Positions 7,056 to 13,163 of a stretch of 22,764 nt of DNA are shown piece after piece. The DNA lies in assembly GCA_022759165.1 (NCBI GenBank), contig JAEMPT010000120.1, forward strand, positions 1-22,764. Direction: 5' to 3'. The DNA comes from Thermoprotei archaeon (GTDB taxonomy: Archaea; Thermoproteota; Thermoprotei_A; Sulfolobales; Fervidicoccaceae). The first letter of the stretch is position 1, and every line of letters starts with the position of its first letter. Both the position numbers and the translations under genes were made by a program. The notes beneath the pieces were generated by a model that saw nothing but the letters and a program-made list of their open reading frames with translations, had not been told where the DNA came from and did no database searches.

Positions 7056-7082
7056 TCAAAGAAGGGCTTTCACCCTCTTTGA
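7056..7082. terminator. Strong hairpin between convergent gene ends
   Basis: TCAAAGA-a-GGG pairs with CCC-TCTTTGA around loop CTTTCA: ten base pairs and one bulged A. An overlapping alternative is GCCCT/AGGGC (7052-7067), and GTGA-acta-TCAC precedes it. It lies between the ends of the XRE regulator (+) and NAC (-), so a two-way stop or RNA-processing signal is possible. It may also be a diverged repeat, since CAGTTAAAGAAAA follows at about 7091-7103. Confidence 0.4.
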
Positions 7083-7124
7083 ACCCATAGACAGTTAAAG
7101 AAAAGTTGTCTTGTGATTGTATGC

Positions 7125-7496
7125 TCATTTTTTCCTCGACTGAATCAACATGATGGCCTGCGCTATATCGCCATTTGTTGCTTCTAACGCTTTCCTTGCC
7201 TCTTCTAAGCTTACGTTTGCCTCCATAGCTACTAATTGCACGTCCTCATCGGGAATCTGGGGCTTCTGCGTGGGCTCTGCGACTTTTTTAGAAACCTCTT
7301 TCACCTCTCCATAGACATAAAGTATTGTCTCTCCTTTCATTCTAATAATCGTCACGCTGGGATTCTCCACGAGTAGGTTACTCTCTCTTTCCCTTTCGAT
7401 CACAACTCTTTCTGCATCCTCTACTTCTTCAATATCCGCCGCAATACCCATTCTCTTGAGCATTTTTTTCATTTCACTTGGGTTCATCCTGAACAT
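7125..7496 (-). CDS. nac: Nascent polypeptide-associated complex protein
   Basis: Archaeal NAC binds nascent chains at the ribosome exit as a homodimer, related to eukaryotic alpha-NAC. The N-terminal MNPSEMKKMLKRMGI helix is the usual ribosome-contacting region. The NAC beta-barrel follows (about 25-70: ERVVIERERESNLLVENPSVTIIRMKGETILYVYG), then a linker and a C-terminal UBA domain (DEDVQLVAMEANVSLEEARKALEATNGDIAQAIMLIQ). An upstream TTG at 7526 is in frame, but ATG 7496 is preferred. TAGGGTG ends 6 nt before it, and archaeal NACs begin close to the MNP motif. That gives 123 residues. It is monocistronic, facing the XRE regulator. Confidence 0.93.
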   Translation of the reverse strand: MFRMNPSEMKKMLKRMGIAADIEEVEDAERVVIERERESNLLVENPSVTIIRMKGETILYVYGEVKEVSKKVAEPTQKPQIPDEDVQLVAMEANVSLEEARKALEATNGDIAQAIMLIQSRKK

Positions 7497-7526
7497 GTCC
7501 AACACCCTACCTAACTTCAGCTCCAA

Positions 7527-7610
7527 GAGAAAAGGCCTCGTCGTTTGTAGCGAGCCATAGGCCGATCTCTCCTAGCACTAAACGACCAGGAGTTCCGTTC
7601 GAGACTACAT
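7527..7610 (-). other. Structured leader region upstream of NAC
   Basis: On the minus strand CTCCT pairs with AGGAG and, further on, GGCCT pairs with AGGCC, giving two consecutive hairpins in a GC-rich patch between AT-rich flanks. TATA-like elements lie beyond it (plus-strand about 7610-7640), so the patch could be a roughly 100-nt NAC leader or a separate small RNA. CGAGG-CCTTTTCTC at its inner edge faintly recalls the dispersed repeat. Confidence 0.3.
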
Positions 7611-7777
7611 ACTAATTAATGAATTTTAAGCTTAATAAACTACTTTTTGGACGCTTGATACTTATTTTTCCTAGTCGCATAAAGGATCTTCCACATATAC
7701 AATTTGGAGCCAAGAACCTCCTGCGGTCGTAAACACCTTATCCTTACAAAGGATCTCTGATAGTAGGGATGAAAAAC

Positions 7778-7785
7778 TTATAATC
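7778..7785 (+). promoter_or_regulatory. TATA box of tRNA-Val
   Basis: cttataat lies 25-32 nt upstream of the tRNA-Val 5' end, with a purine-rich gaaaaa just before it as BRE. Confidence 0.6.
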
Positions 7786-7809
7786 TTTCCCAGATCCCAT
7801 TAATTCTGC

Positions 7810-7884
7810 GGGCCCGTCGTCTAGCCTGGTTAGGACGCCGCCCTTACAAGGCGGAGGCCCTGGGTTCGATTCCCAGCGGGCCCA
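7810..7884 (+). tRNA. tRNA-Val(UAC)
   Basis: A complete 75-nt cloverleaf: acceptor GGGCCCG/CGGGCCC, D arm GUCU/GGAC, anticodon stem CCGCC/GGCGG with loop CUUACAA (anticodon UAC, valine), variable loop AGGCC, T arm CUGGG-UUCGAUU-CCCAG and discriminator A. It has no intron, CCA is not encoded, and a T-rich stop signal follows at once (tttttctttttc, 7885-7896). Confidence 0.95.
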
Positions 7885-7933
7885 TTTTTCTTTTTCAAAG
7901 TTAGTTTTGTTCTTAGGGTTCCGTGTTTCTTTC

Positions 7934-7962
7934 TTCTTTAAAGGGCGAGTTTTTTAGTATGC
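7934..7962 (+). repeat. Dispersed repeat, decayed copy
   Basis: TTCTTTAAAGGGCGAG followed by TTTTTTAGTATGCAA resembles the right part of the family (TTGAAAGGCGAGG plus CTTTCAGTTATAAAA). It supports treating this stretch as non-coding and starting the next gene further on. Confidence 0.3.
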
Positions 7963-8045
7963 AATGCCAGAGAGAACTCTTAATTGTATTGCTTCTTAAA
8001 CATTTAATTAAATGCATAATACAAGATGATTTCGATGAGAGAGTA

Positions 8046-8408
8046 ATGCTTGCTCATATGCTCAGTAAAGAGGGGAGAAGAAGAATAATTGAGGTTCTGG
8101 TTAGTGAGAGGGGGGGAAGCAATGTTGCTGAAGCGCTTGGTATATCAAGGGCGGCGCTGAGCAAGTTCCTAAACGGAAAGACTCATCCCAGTGATGCTCT
8201 TATAGAAAAAGCTATAGAAATAGCTAGTATAGAAGAAAAGGAGAAGATCGTTGCGATTGTTGCCGAAGATCTCCTAGCATTCGCTAGAGACTTTTTTTCA
8301 CTGTTAGAGGATTTAGAAGAAGCGAAGAATCCGGAGTTGTTACAGGAGGTGCTCCACGAGCTAGAAAAGGCTGGAGAGGAGCTAAAGTCAATTTTGGAAA
8401 AAGCCTAA
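8046..8408 (+). CDS. Small XRE-type HTH DNA-binding protein
   Basis: Residues about 8-45 (EGRRRIIEVLVSERGGSNVAEALGISRAALSKFLNGKTHPSDALIEKAIEIA) form a helix-turn-helix of the Cro/C1 type, in which GISRAALSKFLNGK is the recognition region. The rest (LEDLEEAKNPELLQEVLHELEKAGEELKSILEKA) is helical, charged and probably a dimerising coil. The frame is open back to GTG 7923, but that extension includes a decayed repeat and a hydrophobic stretch unlike this family. ATG 8046 is chosen, giving 120 residues. A TATA-like atttaatt near 8002-8010 would give a leader of about 15 nt. The start is less certain than the gene. ATG 7959 is the main alternative. Confidence 0.75.
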   Translation: MLAHMLSKEGRRRIIEVLVSERGGSNVAEALGISRAALSKFLNGKTHPSDALIEKAIEIASIEEKEKIVAIVAEDLLAFARDFFSLLEDLEEAKNPELLQEVLHELEKAGEELKSILEKA

Positions 8409-8411
8409 CCT

Positions 8412-8449
8412 CCTCTATGCCCTGAAAAGCGAGGCTTTCGGTTGTAAAA
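8412..8449 (+). repeat. Dispersed hairpin-tail repeat, copy 7
   Basis: CCTC and GCGAGG arms flank a TGAA-bearing centre (about 8412-8434), followed by CTTTCGGTTGTAAAAATG. It begins 3 bp after the HTH gene stop codon, in the same direction. Beyond it, to 8846, I see only AT-rich sequence and no convincing gene. Confidence 0.65.
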
Positions 8450-8846
8450 ATGATAAAATTTAAGTTTAGAGTGGAAATTTAGAGCAAACTATATTTAGGC
8501 ATGTAATGTGCTCAAGTGAAATTTGTAATTATAAAAAGACGGTTAAATTCAAAGTAAATGAGTATCCCTGCGTACAACGAGTTTCTAAAAGCCTAACGTT
8601 CAACGCAAAGCTCAAAAATCTTGTCAATGTCACTAAAAAAGTATTAGGAATATCGCAGATCTCAAATATGCATAGCGGAGAATCGTAGAAGGCGAAAACT
8701 AGATTATAAGCTTTTAGTATTACCATATTGATTCTTAATATAGTTCTTTTTAAATATAATTAGACCGCGAAAGGGGGATTATTTCATATATCTGTGGTTA
8801 TTAGAAAATCTTAAAACATATATTCCAATCTAGGTGAACGAAAAAA

Positions 8847-8897
8847 ATGGCCGAGAAGGGAAAGAAGAAGGGAAAGAAGGAAGAGAAGAAGCAGTAA
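8847..8897 (+). CDS. Candidate lysine-rich microprotein, 16 aa
   Basis: ATG to TAA encodes MAEKGKKKGKKEEKKQ, a highly charged peptide with nine lysines. AGGTGA at 8832-8837 matches this organism's ribosome-binding motif, with a somewhat long 9-nt spacer. TATA-like sequences lie at about 8783-8790 and 8810-8817. The composition resembles the basic tails of ribosomal or nucleic-acid-binding proteins such as the start of S25e, but no such domain follows in any frame I checked. It could be a genuine RNA-binding microprotein, a remnant, or chance. No family is recognised. Confidence 0.35.
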   Translation: MAEKGKKKGKKEEKKQ

Positions 8898-8954
8898 TAC
8901 CTTAACATTGAAAGTTTATGTAAAACCCTAAACAACTTTTTTCTATGATGCCCT

Positions 8955-8990
8955 CCTCGCCTTATAAGGCGAGGTTTTCAACTTTAATTT
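8955..8990 (+). repeat. Dispersed hairpin-tail repeat, copy 8 (perfect palindrome)
   Basis: CCTCGCCTTATAAGGCGAGG is a perfect 20-bp palindrome, followed by TTTTCAACTTTAATTT. It is the cleanest stem of the family. It lies between the microprotein (+) and the stop of GGGP synthase (-), which it touches. Confidence 0.75.
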
Positions 8991-9720
8991 ATTTCCTCTT
9001 TATCGCTCTTATTATATCCTTCGCTGCCCCAAGATCCTTCTCAAGAATGTTTCCGGTAACTATCATGTCCGCACCTGCCTCAACGATGAGCTTAGCGGCG
9101 TCTGGGGTCCTTATTCCGCCTCCCACAATTAAAAACGCTTCCTCGAGGTTTTTCTTAACTGCTCTAACGATTTCTGGGGGGACCGATTGCGGGCTTCCTG
9201 ATCCAGCCTCCAGATAAATATACTTCATACCAAGCATTTCTGCAGCCATAGCGTACGCTACTGCTATGTACGGTTGATCTAAAGGTATTGGTCTAGCCCT
9301 ACCTACATATCCTGCGGCTCCACCATATCCTATTATTATATACCCGGTTGGTAGGGGTTCTAGGTGGTATTTTTTTACCAATATGGCCCCCTGTACCTGT
9401 GCACCTATTATATGGTAAACGCTGTCGCTATTCAGCAAGCTCATAAATAATATTGCATCTGCCCCTCTCACGACATTGTTCACATCCCCGGGAAAAATTA
9501 TCACTGGTGCTCCTGAGGATTTCAGTTTCTTAACGACCTCTTCAGCCTCTCTTTGATCTACACCAAGGCTTCCACCTACTAGGAAAGCGTCTGTACCCAG
9601 ATCCATTAACTCCCTGCCTATTCTTTCTGCTTCTCCTGCATCGGTCTTCTGCGGGTCTATTAAAGAGAGGTGAAGGGGACCTTCGTCCCTCTTTTGCTTT
9701 AAATACTCACTTACCTTCAT
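8989..9720 (-). CDS. Geranylgeranylglyceryl phosphate synthase
   Basis: This enzyme joins sn-glycerol-1-phosphate to geranylgeranyl diphosphate, the first committed step of archaeal ether-lipid synthesis. The 243-residue TIM barrel shows HLSLIDPQKTD near the N-terminus, FLVGGSLGVD, VIIFPGDVNNV, GYGGAAGYVGRARPIP in the middle, YIYLEAGSG, and the C-terminal phosphate-binding segments VGGGIRTPDAA and ADMIVTGN. The IIGYGGAAGYVGRARPIP segment is typical of group II members. ATG 9720 overlaps the end of the Elf1-like gene by 14 nt, and GGAGGAGAT lies about 9 nt upstream. It is the last gene of the rpiA operon. Confidence 0.95.
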   Translation of the reverse strand: MKVSEYLKQKRDEGPLHLSLIDPQKTDAGEAERIGRELMDLGTDAFLVGGSLGVDQREAEEVVKKLKSSGAPVIIFPGDVNNVVRGADAILFMSLLNSDSVYHIIGAQVQGAILVKKYHLEPLPTGYIIIGYGGAAGYVGRARPIPLDQPYIAVAYAMAAEMLGMKYIYLEAGSGSPQSVPPEIVRAVKKNLEEAFLIVGGGIRTPDAAKLIVEAGADMIVTGNILEKDLGAAKDIIRAIKRK

Positions 9721-10045
9721 TCTCCGAGATCTCCTCCTTGCTACCGTTTAGGTCCCCAATGCATCTTTTGTTCCTGATCTCTTCCTCTATGTTTCCAGTG
9801 AAAGAGTCGTATAGATCTACGAGCTTACCATATGCATCCACAGGTTGGTATAGCTTCGGGACTTTGAATCTAGCGCAGAATCCGCATTCTCCACAGAATG
9901 CTTCTGCTACGGCATATTCGTCTGATGGCTTCGAAGAAACGCTTATCCTCAGCGTTTGTTTGTTGCAGTGAGGGCACATGAAAATTTTCGGGATCTTCCT
10001 CACTATCCTCTTCGGTTGCTCTCTCTTCTTCCTCCTTCTACCCAC
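9707..10045 (-). CDS. Elf1-like zinc-ribbon transcription elongation factor
   Basis: This 112-residue protein begins with a basic GRRRKKREQPKR tail and has a four-cysteine zinc ribbon: C24-P-H-C27 and C51-G-E-C54, with strands between. The basic start and zinc ribbon match the archaeal homologue of the eukaryotic elongation factor Elf1. A C-terminal stretch of about 45 residues is acidic and probably flexible. GTG 10045 is the start: GGGAGAT lies 8 nt before it, and the MGRRRKK start fits the family. It sits between the SWIM protein (25-nt gap) and GGGP synthase (14-nt overlap), so it is co-transcribed. Confidence 0.8.
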   Translation of the reverse strand: MGRRRKKREQPKRIVRKIPKIFMCPHCNKQTLRISVSSKPSDEYAVAEAFCGECGFCARFKVPKLYQPVDAYGKLVDLYDSFTGNIEEEIRNKRCIGDLNGSKEEISENEGK

Positions 10046-10070
10046 GGAAAAGCATCTCCCTCGATTTCTA

Positions 10071-10475
10071 TTACTCTTTCATTGAGCCTTCTGAGATATT
10101 TATCAATTTTCTCAGTTCTTTAGATCTCCCACTGATAATGATTTCCCTCACTATAGTTGTGAGCTCTATTTTGGTAGGGGTCGGGATGCTCTTAATTGAA
10201 CCTGACTGTTTAGCTAGGCAAAATGAAAGCAGGTGATAACATGTCCTCCTTTTCCCTCTTATCAAAGCATTAATGGAGAAATCCTTGCAACTGCAATAAA
10301 CGGGAGGAATTAAAACATAGTCGCCAGTCGATCCGAGGAAAACAGCAATTTCTGGGTCTTCAGAGACTATGATTACTCTGCCCTCTTTGGCGGCCCTCTT
10401 AGCCTTTTCTATGCTGCTCTCGCTCAATCCTTCAGCTACCTTTTCGCACTCTCCTCCCTCCAGGCCTCCTGGCAA
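10071..10475 (-). CDS. SWIM zinc-finger protein
   Basis: The signature is YCSCKDF...RRTCYHLL, a CxC(n)CxH SWIM zinc finger at about residues 59-83. Upstream is a compact strand-rich part (GRVIIVSEDPEIAVFLGSTGDYVLIPP), downstream a helical tail. SWIM proteins bind DNA or protein, and in eukaryotes and archaea some work with RecA/RadA paralogues; no such partner is seen here. The reading frame starts at TTG 10475, overlapping the end of rpiA by 44 nt. TTG 10427, just past the rpiA stop, is a good alternative because the first 16 residues look like rpiA overlap sequence. It lies in the rpiA-to-GGGP synthase operon. Confidence 0.75.
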   Translation of the reverse strand: MPGGLEGGECEKVAEGLSESSIEKAKRAAKEGRVIIVSEDPEIAVFLGSTGDYVLIPPVYCSCKDFSINALIRGKRRTCYHLLSFCLAKQSGSIKSIPTPTKIELTTIVREIIISGRSKELRKLINISEGSMKE

Positions 10476-11142
10476 TTCCTCCCTCTCCTCCGATTAATAT
10501 GACGTCGGCCATCCCTATAAACAGCCCCGTTTCTAAGATTCCAGGTATTCTCTTAAGTTCCGCATCGAGTTTCTCTAAATCCTCTCCCCAATTCCTTATA
10601 TCTACGTCCACTATCACCCTGCAGCTATCACTAAAAATAGGTCCTTGCTTCCCTTCCTTCGCTTGTCTAATAAAAGCGCTCATTCCAAGTTCCTCTATTT
10701 TCCTTACCACAAAAGAAAGGGCAAATGGGTCTACCTCAACGGGCAAAGGCCTCTCTCTCAAATCCTTCACCAACTTCTCCTCGTCTATTATAATAGTGAA
10801 GAATTTGCTCATTGACGCGAGTACCTTCTCTCGGAAAAGGGCCGCACCCCCTCCTTTAATGGCGTTGCCTTCCCAATCAACAGCATCTGCTCCATCTATG
10901 TAAATATCTAAGGAGTCTAGAGCCGAGGCGTCCATCACCTTAGCTCCTCTTCCCTTCAATTTCAATGCAGTGTCCATGCTTGAAGCGACGAACAATTTCC
11001 TTTGTATTATATTAGAAGGAAACAGATCTATAAGATGTGCAACTGTGCTCCCCGTGCCTACACCAATTATTTCAGCATTTACGAGCTCTTCTAATTCTAA
11101 AGCCCCCTTTGCAGCTAGCCTTTTCCATTCCTCCTTTTTTAT
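10432..11142 (-). CDS. rpiA: Ribose-5-phosphate isomerase A, apparent ATA start
   Basis: RpiA interconverts ribose 5-phosphate and ribulose 5-phosphate. The recognised motifs are GVGTGST (residues 27-33), DGADAVD (about 83-89), KGGG (96-99) and the catalytic-type REK (104-106). About 236 residues is the normal length. The first ATG/GTG/TTG in frame is TTG 10995, which would remove the whole GVGTGST phosphate-binding part and cannot be right. The frame stays open back to TGA 11173-11175 without a canonical start. ATA at 11142 lies 7 nt after GGTG and gives a family-like KKEEWKRLAAKGAL start. The alternative is ATG 11128 plus a one-base frameshift in the following A-run. It leads an operon with SWIM, Elf1-like and GGGP synthase. 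Confidence 0.92.
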   Translation of the reverse strand: MKKEEWKRLAAKGALELEELVNAEIIGVGTGSTVAHLIDLFPSNIIQRKLFVASSMDTALKLKGRGAKVMDASALDSLDIYIDGADAVDWEGNAIKGGGAALFREKVLASMSKFFTIIIDEEKLVKDLRERPLPVEVDPFALSFVVRKIEELGMSAFIRQAKEGKQGPIFSDSCRVIVDVDIRNWGEDLEKLDAELKRIPGILETGLFIGMADVILIGGEGGIARRPGGRRVRKGS

Positions 11143-11222
11143 AGTATACCACCGGTAAAAGTTATAATATCCTCAGGTTTATTTCTTTAGACAGCAAGGA
11201 TATATAGCGAAAGGTGATAAAT

Positions 11223-11474
11223 TTGCCGCAGGAATTGTTGTTCTCAACTTTGGATGAGGCAGAAAAGAAGGTCAAGGAATTGAGGCAACCCCCGCAAGAA
11301 TGTAGGCTTAAAGTGAACAAAGATGAGGTAAAGTTGAAGCTAAGGACTAAGAAAATGCTCTACACGTTAGTGTTCAGGAAAGAAAACACGGGCGCGTCAA
11401 ACAATGAAGATCTGAAGAAGATCGCATCGGACTTCGCCACCAAAATAGGTTGCCCTTCGATCAAGGAGATCTGA
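11223..11474 (+). CDS. rpl38e: Ribosomal protein L38e
   Basis: This is a large-subunit ribosomal protein shared by eukaryotes and some TACK archaea. The diagnostic part is ECRLKVNKDEVKLKLRTKKMLYTLVF (about residues 26-51 from the TTG start), which closely follows the eukaryotic L38 core, then a C-terminal helix ending in a CPSIKEI strand. GTG 11214 is in frame, but TTG 11223 is preferred: GGTG ends 6 nt before it and the product then begins MPQEL, like other L38e proteins. A TATA-like tttattt near 11178-11184 would give a short leader. Its last 14 nt overlap the end of the aCPSF2 gene on the other strand. Confidence 0.85.
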   Translation: MPQELLFSTLDEAEKKVKELRQPPQECRLKVNKDEVKLKLRTKKMLYTLVFRKENTGASNNEDLKKIASDFATKIGCPSIKEI

Positions 11475-12729
11475 TTTCTATAACTTCTCCGGTTGCAGGG
11501 ATCATTGGCTCTATTCCTAAAATTTCCTTGATGTTTTTGGCAAATTCTTTTTGGACGCTTTCTTCACCATGTACGAGAACGATCCTTTCTATGTTTTTAA
11601 TGTTCTTTAAGATCTCCAATAGATTGCTCCTTCCAGCATGACTCGAGAAGTCCATCCATTCCAATCTTGCCCTGATACGTTCGCCTCCTTCTGAAAACGT
11701 CCCCTTCTCTATCAATTCTCTGCCAGGCGTCCCCCTACCTTGATAACTCACAAGTATAACCGCATTCCTAGGATTATCGTGTATTTTCTTCAGAAAGTAC
11801 CTAGAAGGCCCGCCCTTCAACATTCCAGAGCTTGAAACTATAACGCCTCCTTTCTTCCAAGCAGTTCTTCTGTCCTGCCACCCGCTCAGAAATATCTGGT
11901 TCTCTCTGGCCTTCTTTAGCAAAGAAGGATCTTTTAGGAATTCCTTATTTTCCAGCATAATGTCCGTAGCGCTTTTTACCATACCATCTACATAAACCGG
12001 AGAGATCTCGTTGTCTTCAAGTATTGCCATCACTTCTTGCCCCCTTCCCACACTGAATACAGGGACCAATACGGTTCCATCCGAAGATAGAACTTCCTTA
12101 ACAGTATCTATGAACCTCTTTTCGACGTCCTCCCTCTTAGGGTGATCGGCGTTTCCATAAGTACTCTCGATAACGACGGTCTCTGCTTCTACATTATTTA
12201 GCCTCGCACCGCTCACGATCTTTGTTTCAATTGTGTTTATGTCTGCTGTATATAGCACGTTGCCCTCTGGTGTAGAAGCTTTTACGGATAAGCTTCCTGG
12301 TATATGACCGCTGTCATAAAATTCAAACTCAAATTCTCCAACTTTTACCTTGGAACCGTGGGATACGCTTTCCAAGCTTGAAATTAGCGAATTGACCTCA
12401 TTTATCTCGAAATCTAAGTAGTAACCCGAAAGCTTCAAGAAGTCTTCAAGCATCAATCTAGAGAGAGATCTCGTGAGGTTGGTAGAAAAGGCCCGGGGTG
12501 CTATCGAAGAATACAGGAGTGGGGCTGCCCCTATGTGATCTAAATGAACATGGCTTAGGACGAGCGCGTCAAGCTTATTTGGAGGAAAATGCATAGGCAT
12601 AACCGGATTATCGTTATCATCGAAGTTTACTCCATAATCTAACATCACTGCCCTATCTTTATACTCAAGGGCTATGGCCGCCCTGCCAACTTCCTTTCCG
12701 CTTCCAAGAATTCTCAGCTTAAGGGACAT
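11461..12729 (-). CDS. aCPSF2-type beta-CASP ribonuclease
   Basis: This is a metallo-beta-lactamase/beta-CASP RNase of the archaeal CPSF2 type, likely acting in RNA 3'-end formation or decay. The metal-binding motif HVHLDH is at residues 60-65, with further ligands H142 (SGHIPGS) and D163 (YTADIN). The beta-CASP domain carries IESTYGN, PVFSVGRGQEV and SSSGMLKGGPS, then DFSSHAGRS and LVHGE. At 422 residues it lacks the N-terminal KH domains of aCPSF1. ATG 12729 has GAGGAG about 6 nt upstream. It converges with L38e with a 14-nt overlap of the two coding ends. Confidence 0.93.
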   Translation of the reverse strand: MSLKLRILGSGKEVGRAAIALEYKDRAVMLDYGVNFDDNDNPVMPMHFPPNKLDALVLSHVHLDHIGAAPLLYSSIAPRAFSTNLTRSLSRLMLEDFLKLSGYYLDFEINEVNSLISSLESVSHGSKVKVGEFEFEFYDSGHIPGSLSVKASTPEGNVLYTADINTIETKIVSGARLNNVEAETVVIESTYGNADHPKREDVEKRFIDTVKEVLSSDGTVLVPVFSVGRGQEVMAILEDNEISPVYVDGMVKSATDIMLENKEFLKDPSLLKKARENQIFLSGWQDRRTAWKKGGVIVSSSGMLKGGPSRYFLKKIHDNPRNAVILVSYQGRGTPGRELIEKGTFSEGGERIRARLEWMDFSSHAGRSNLLEILKNIKNIERIVLVHGEESVQKEFAKNIKEILGIEPMIPATGEVIEIRSP

Positions 12730-12818
12730 ATTCGCTCCTCTTCCAAAAATACATGTGTTTTACAACAACTGTACTTTACTTTGATTTTACCTTAAAGACA
12801 TTAATATTTTTCTAACTT

Positions 12819-12854
12819 TTCCCCGTTTTGAAAGGGGGCTTCAAGTTGTAAACA
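12819..12854 (+). repeat. Dispersed hairpin-tail repeat, copy 9
   Basis: CCCC-gttttgaaa-GGGG is followed by GCTTCAAGTTGTAAAC. The stem has drifted from CCTCGCC but the TTGAAAGG centre and the tail are kept. It lies about 90 bp upstream of the aCPSF2 start, in the opposite direction. Confidence 0.65.
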
Positions 12855-13012
12855 TTTTACGGATAAAAAGAGCGGCACCATCGCAAACATATTTTGAAGG
12901 CCCAAAAATCTTAAGTAAGGGAAGCGTTGTTCGCAACATGAAGCTCATCCTTAAAGGAGATTGATCCTTTCTCTGTTTTAATTGTTCTTTATAATTGGCT
13001 TAGATAGCCTTG

Positions 13013-13090
13013 TCCCGCCGATTTTTAGCTGCGGAGGCGCAATCGTGTTGACAAAATTTTTGATGGGGATCCCCGAGATTCTGAGAATAT
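13013..13090 (+). ncRNA. Candidate small RNA behind an orphan TATA
   Basis: The gap 12855-13163 has no protein gene. ctttataatt (about 12987-12996) is a good TATA box, and about 25 bp later a GC-rich patch starts: CGCC...GGCG can pair (about 13016-13039). It is followed by the palindrome GGGGATCCCC (about 13063-13072) and ATTCT-g-AGAAT. TTGATGG and CTGA flank the palindrome like box C and box D, but the second box pair of a full C/D guide is missing. Earlier in the gap, GTTG-ttcg-CAAC and AAAGGA-gattga-TCCTTT are two small hairpins before a T-rich stretch. No family assigned. Confidence 0.25.
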
Positions 13091-13163
13091 AGGAATTGAT
13101 TAACAATTATAAAGGTCTCGGCCTATGGAATGGGAAATAGGTATTAAGGTCTTCATGGATCCC

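Noticed and set aside
7923..8045. N-terminal extension of the small HTH protein from GTG 7923
   Set aside because: It translates a decayed repeat and AT-rich promoter-like sequence; ATG 8046 fits domain and promoter better.
8506..8688. 60-codon frame after the small HTH gene
   Set aside because: No ribosome-binding motif, AT-driven composition and an equally long frame on the other strand; looks like chance.
31..12854. Repeats as CRISPR units
   Set aside because: Copies are scattered, in both orientations, vary in the stem, have no regular spacers and there are no cas genes.
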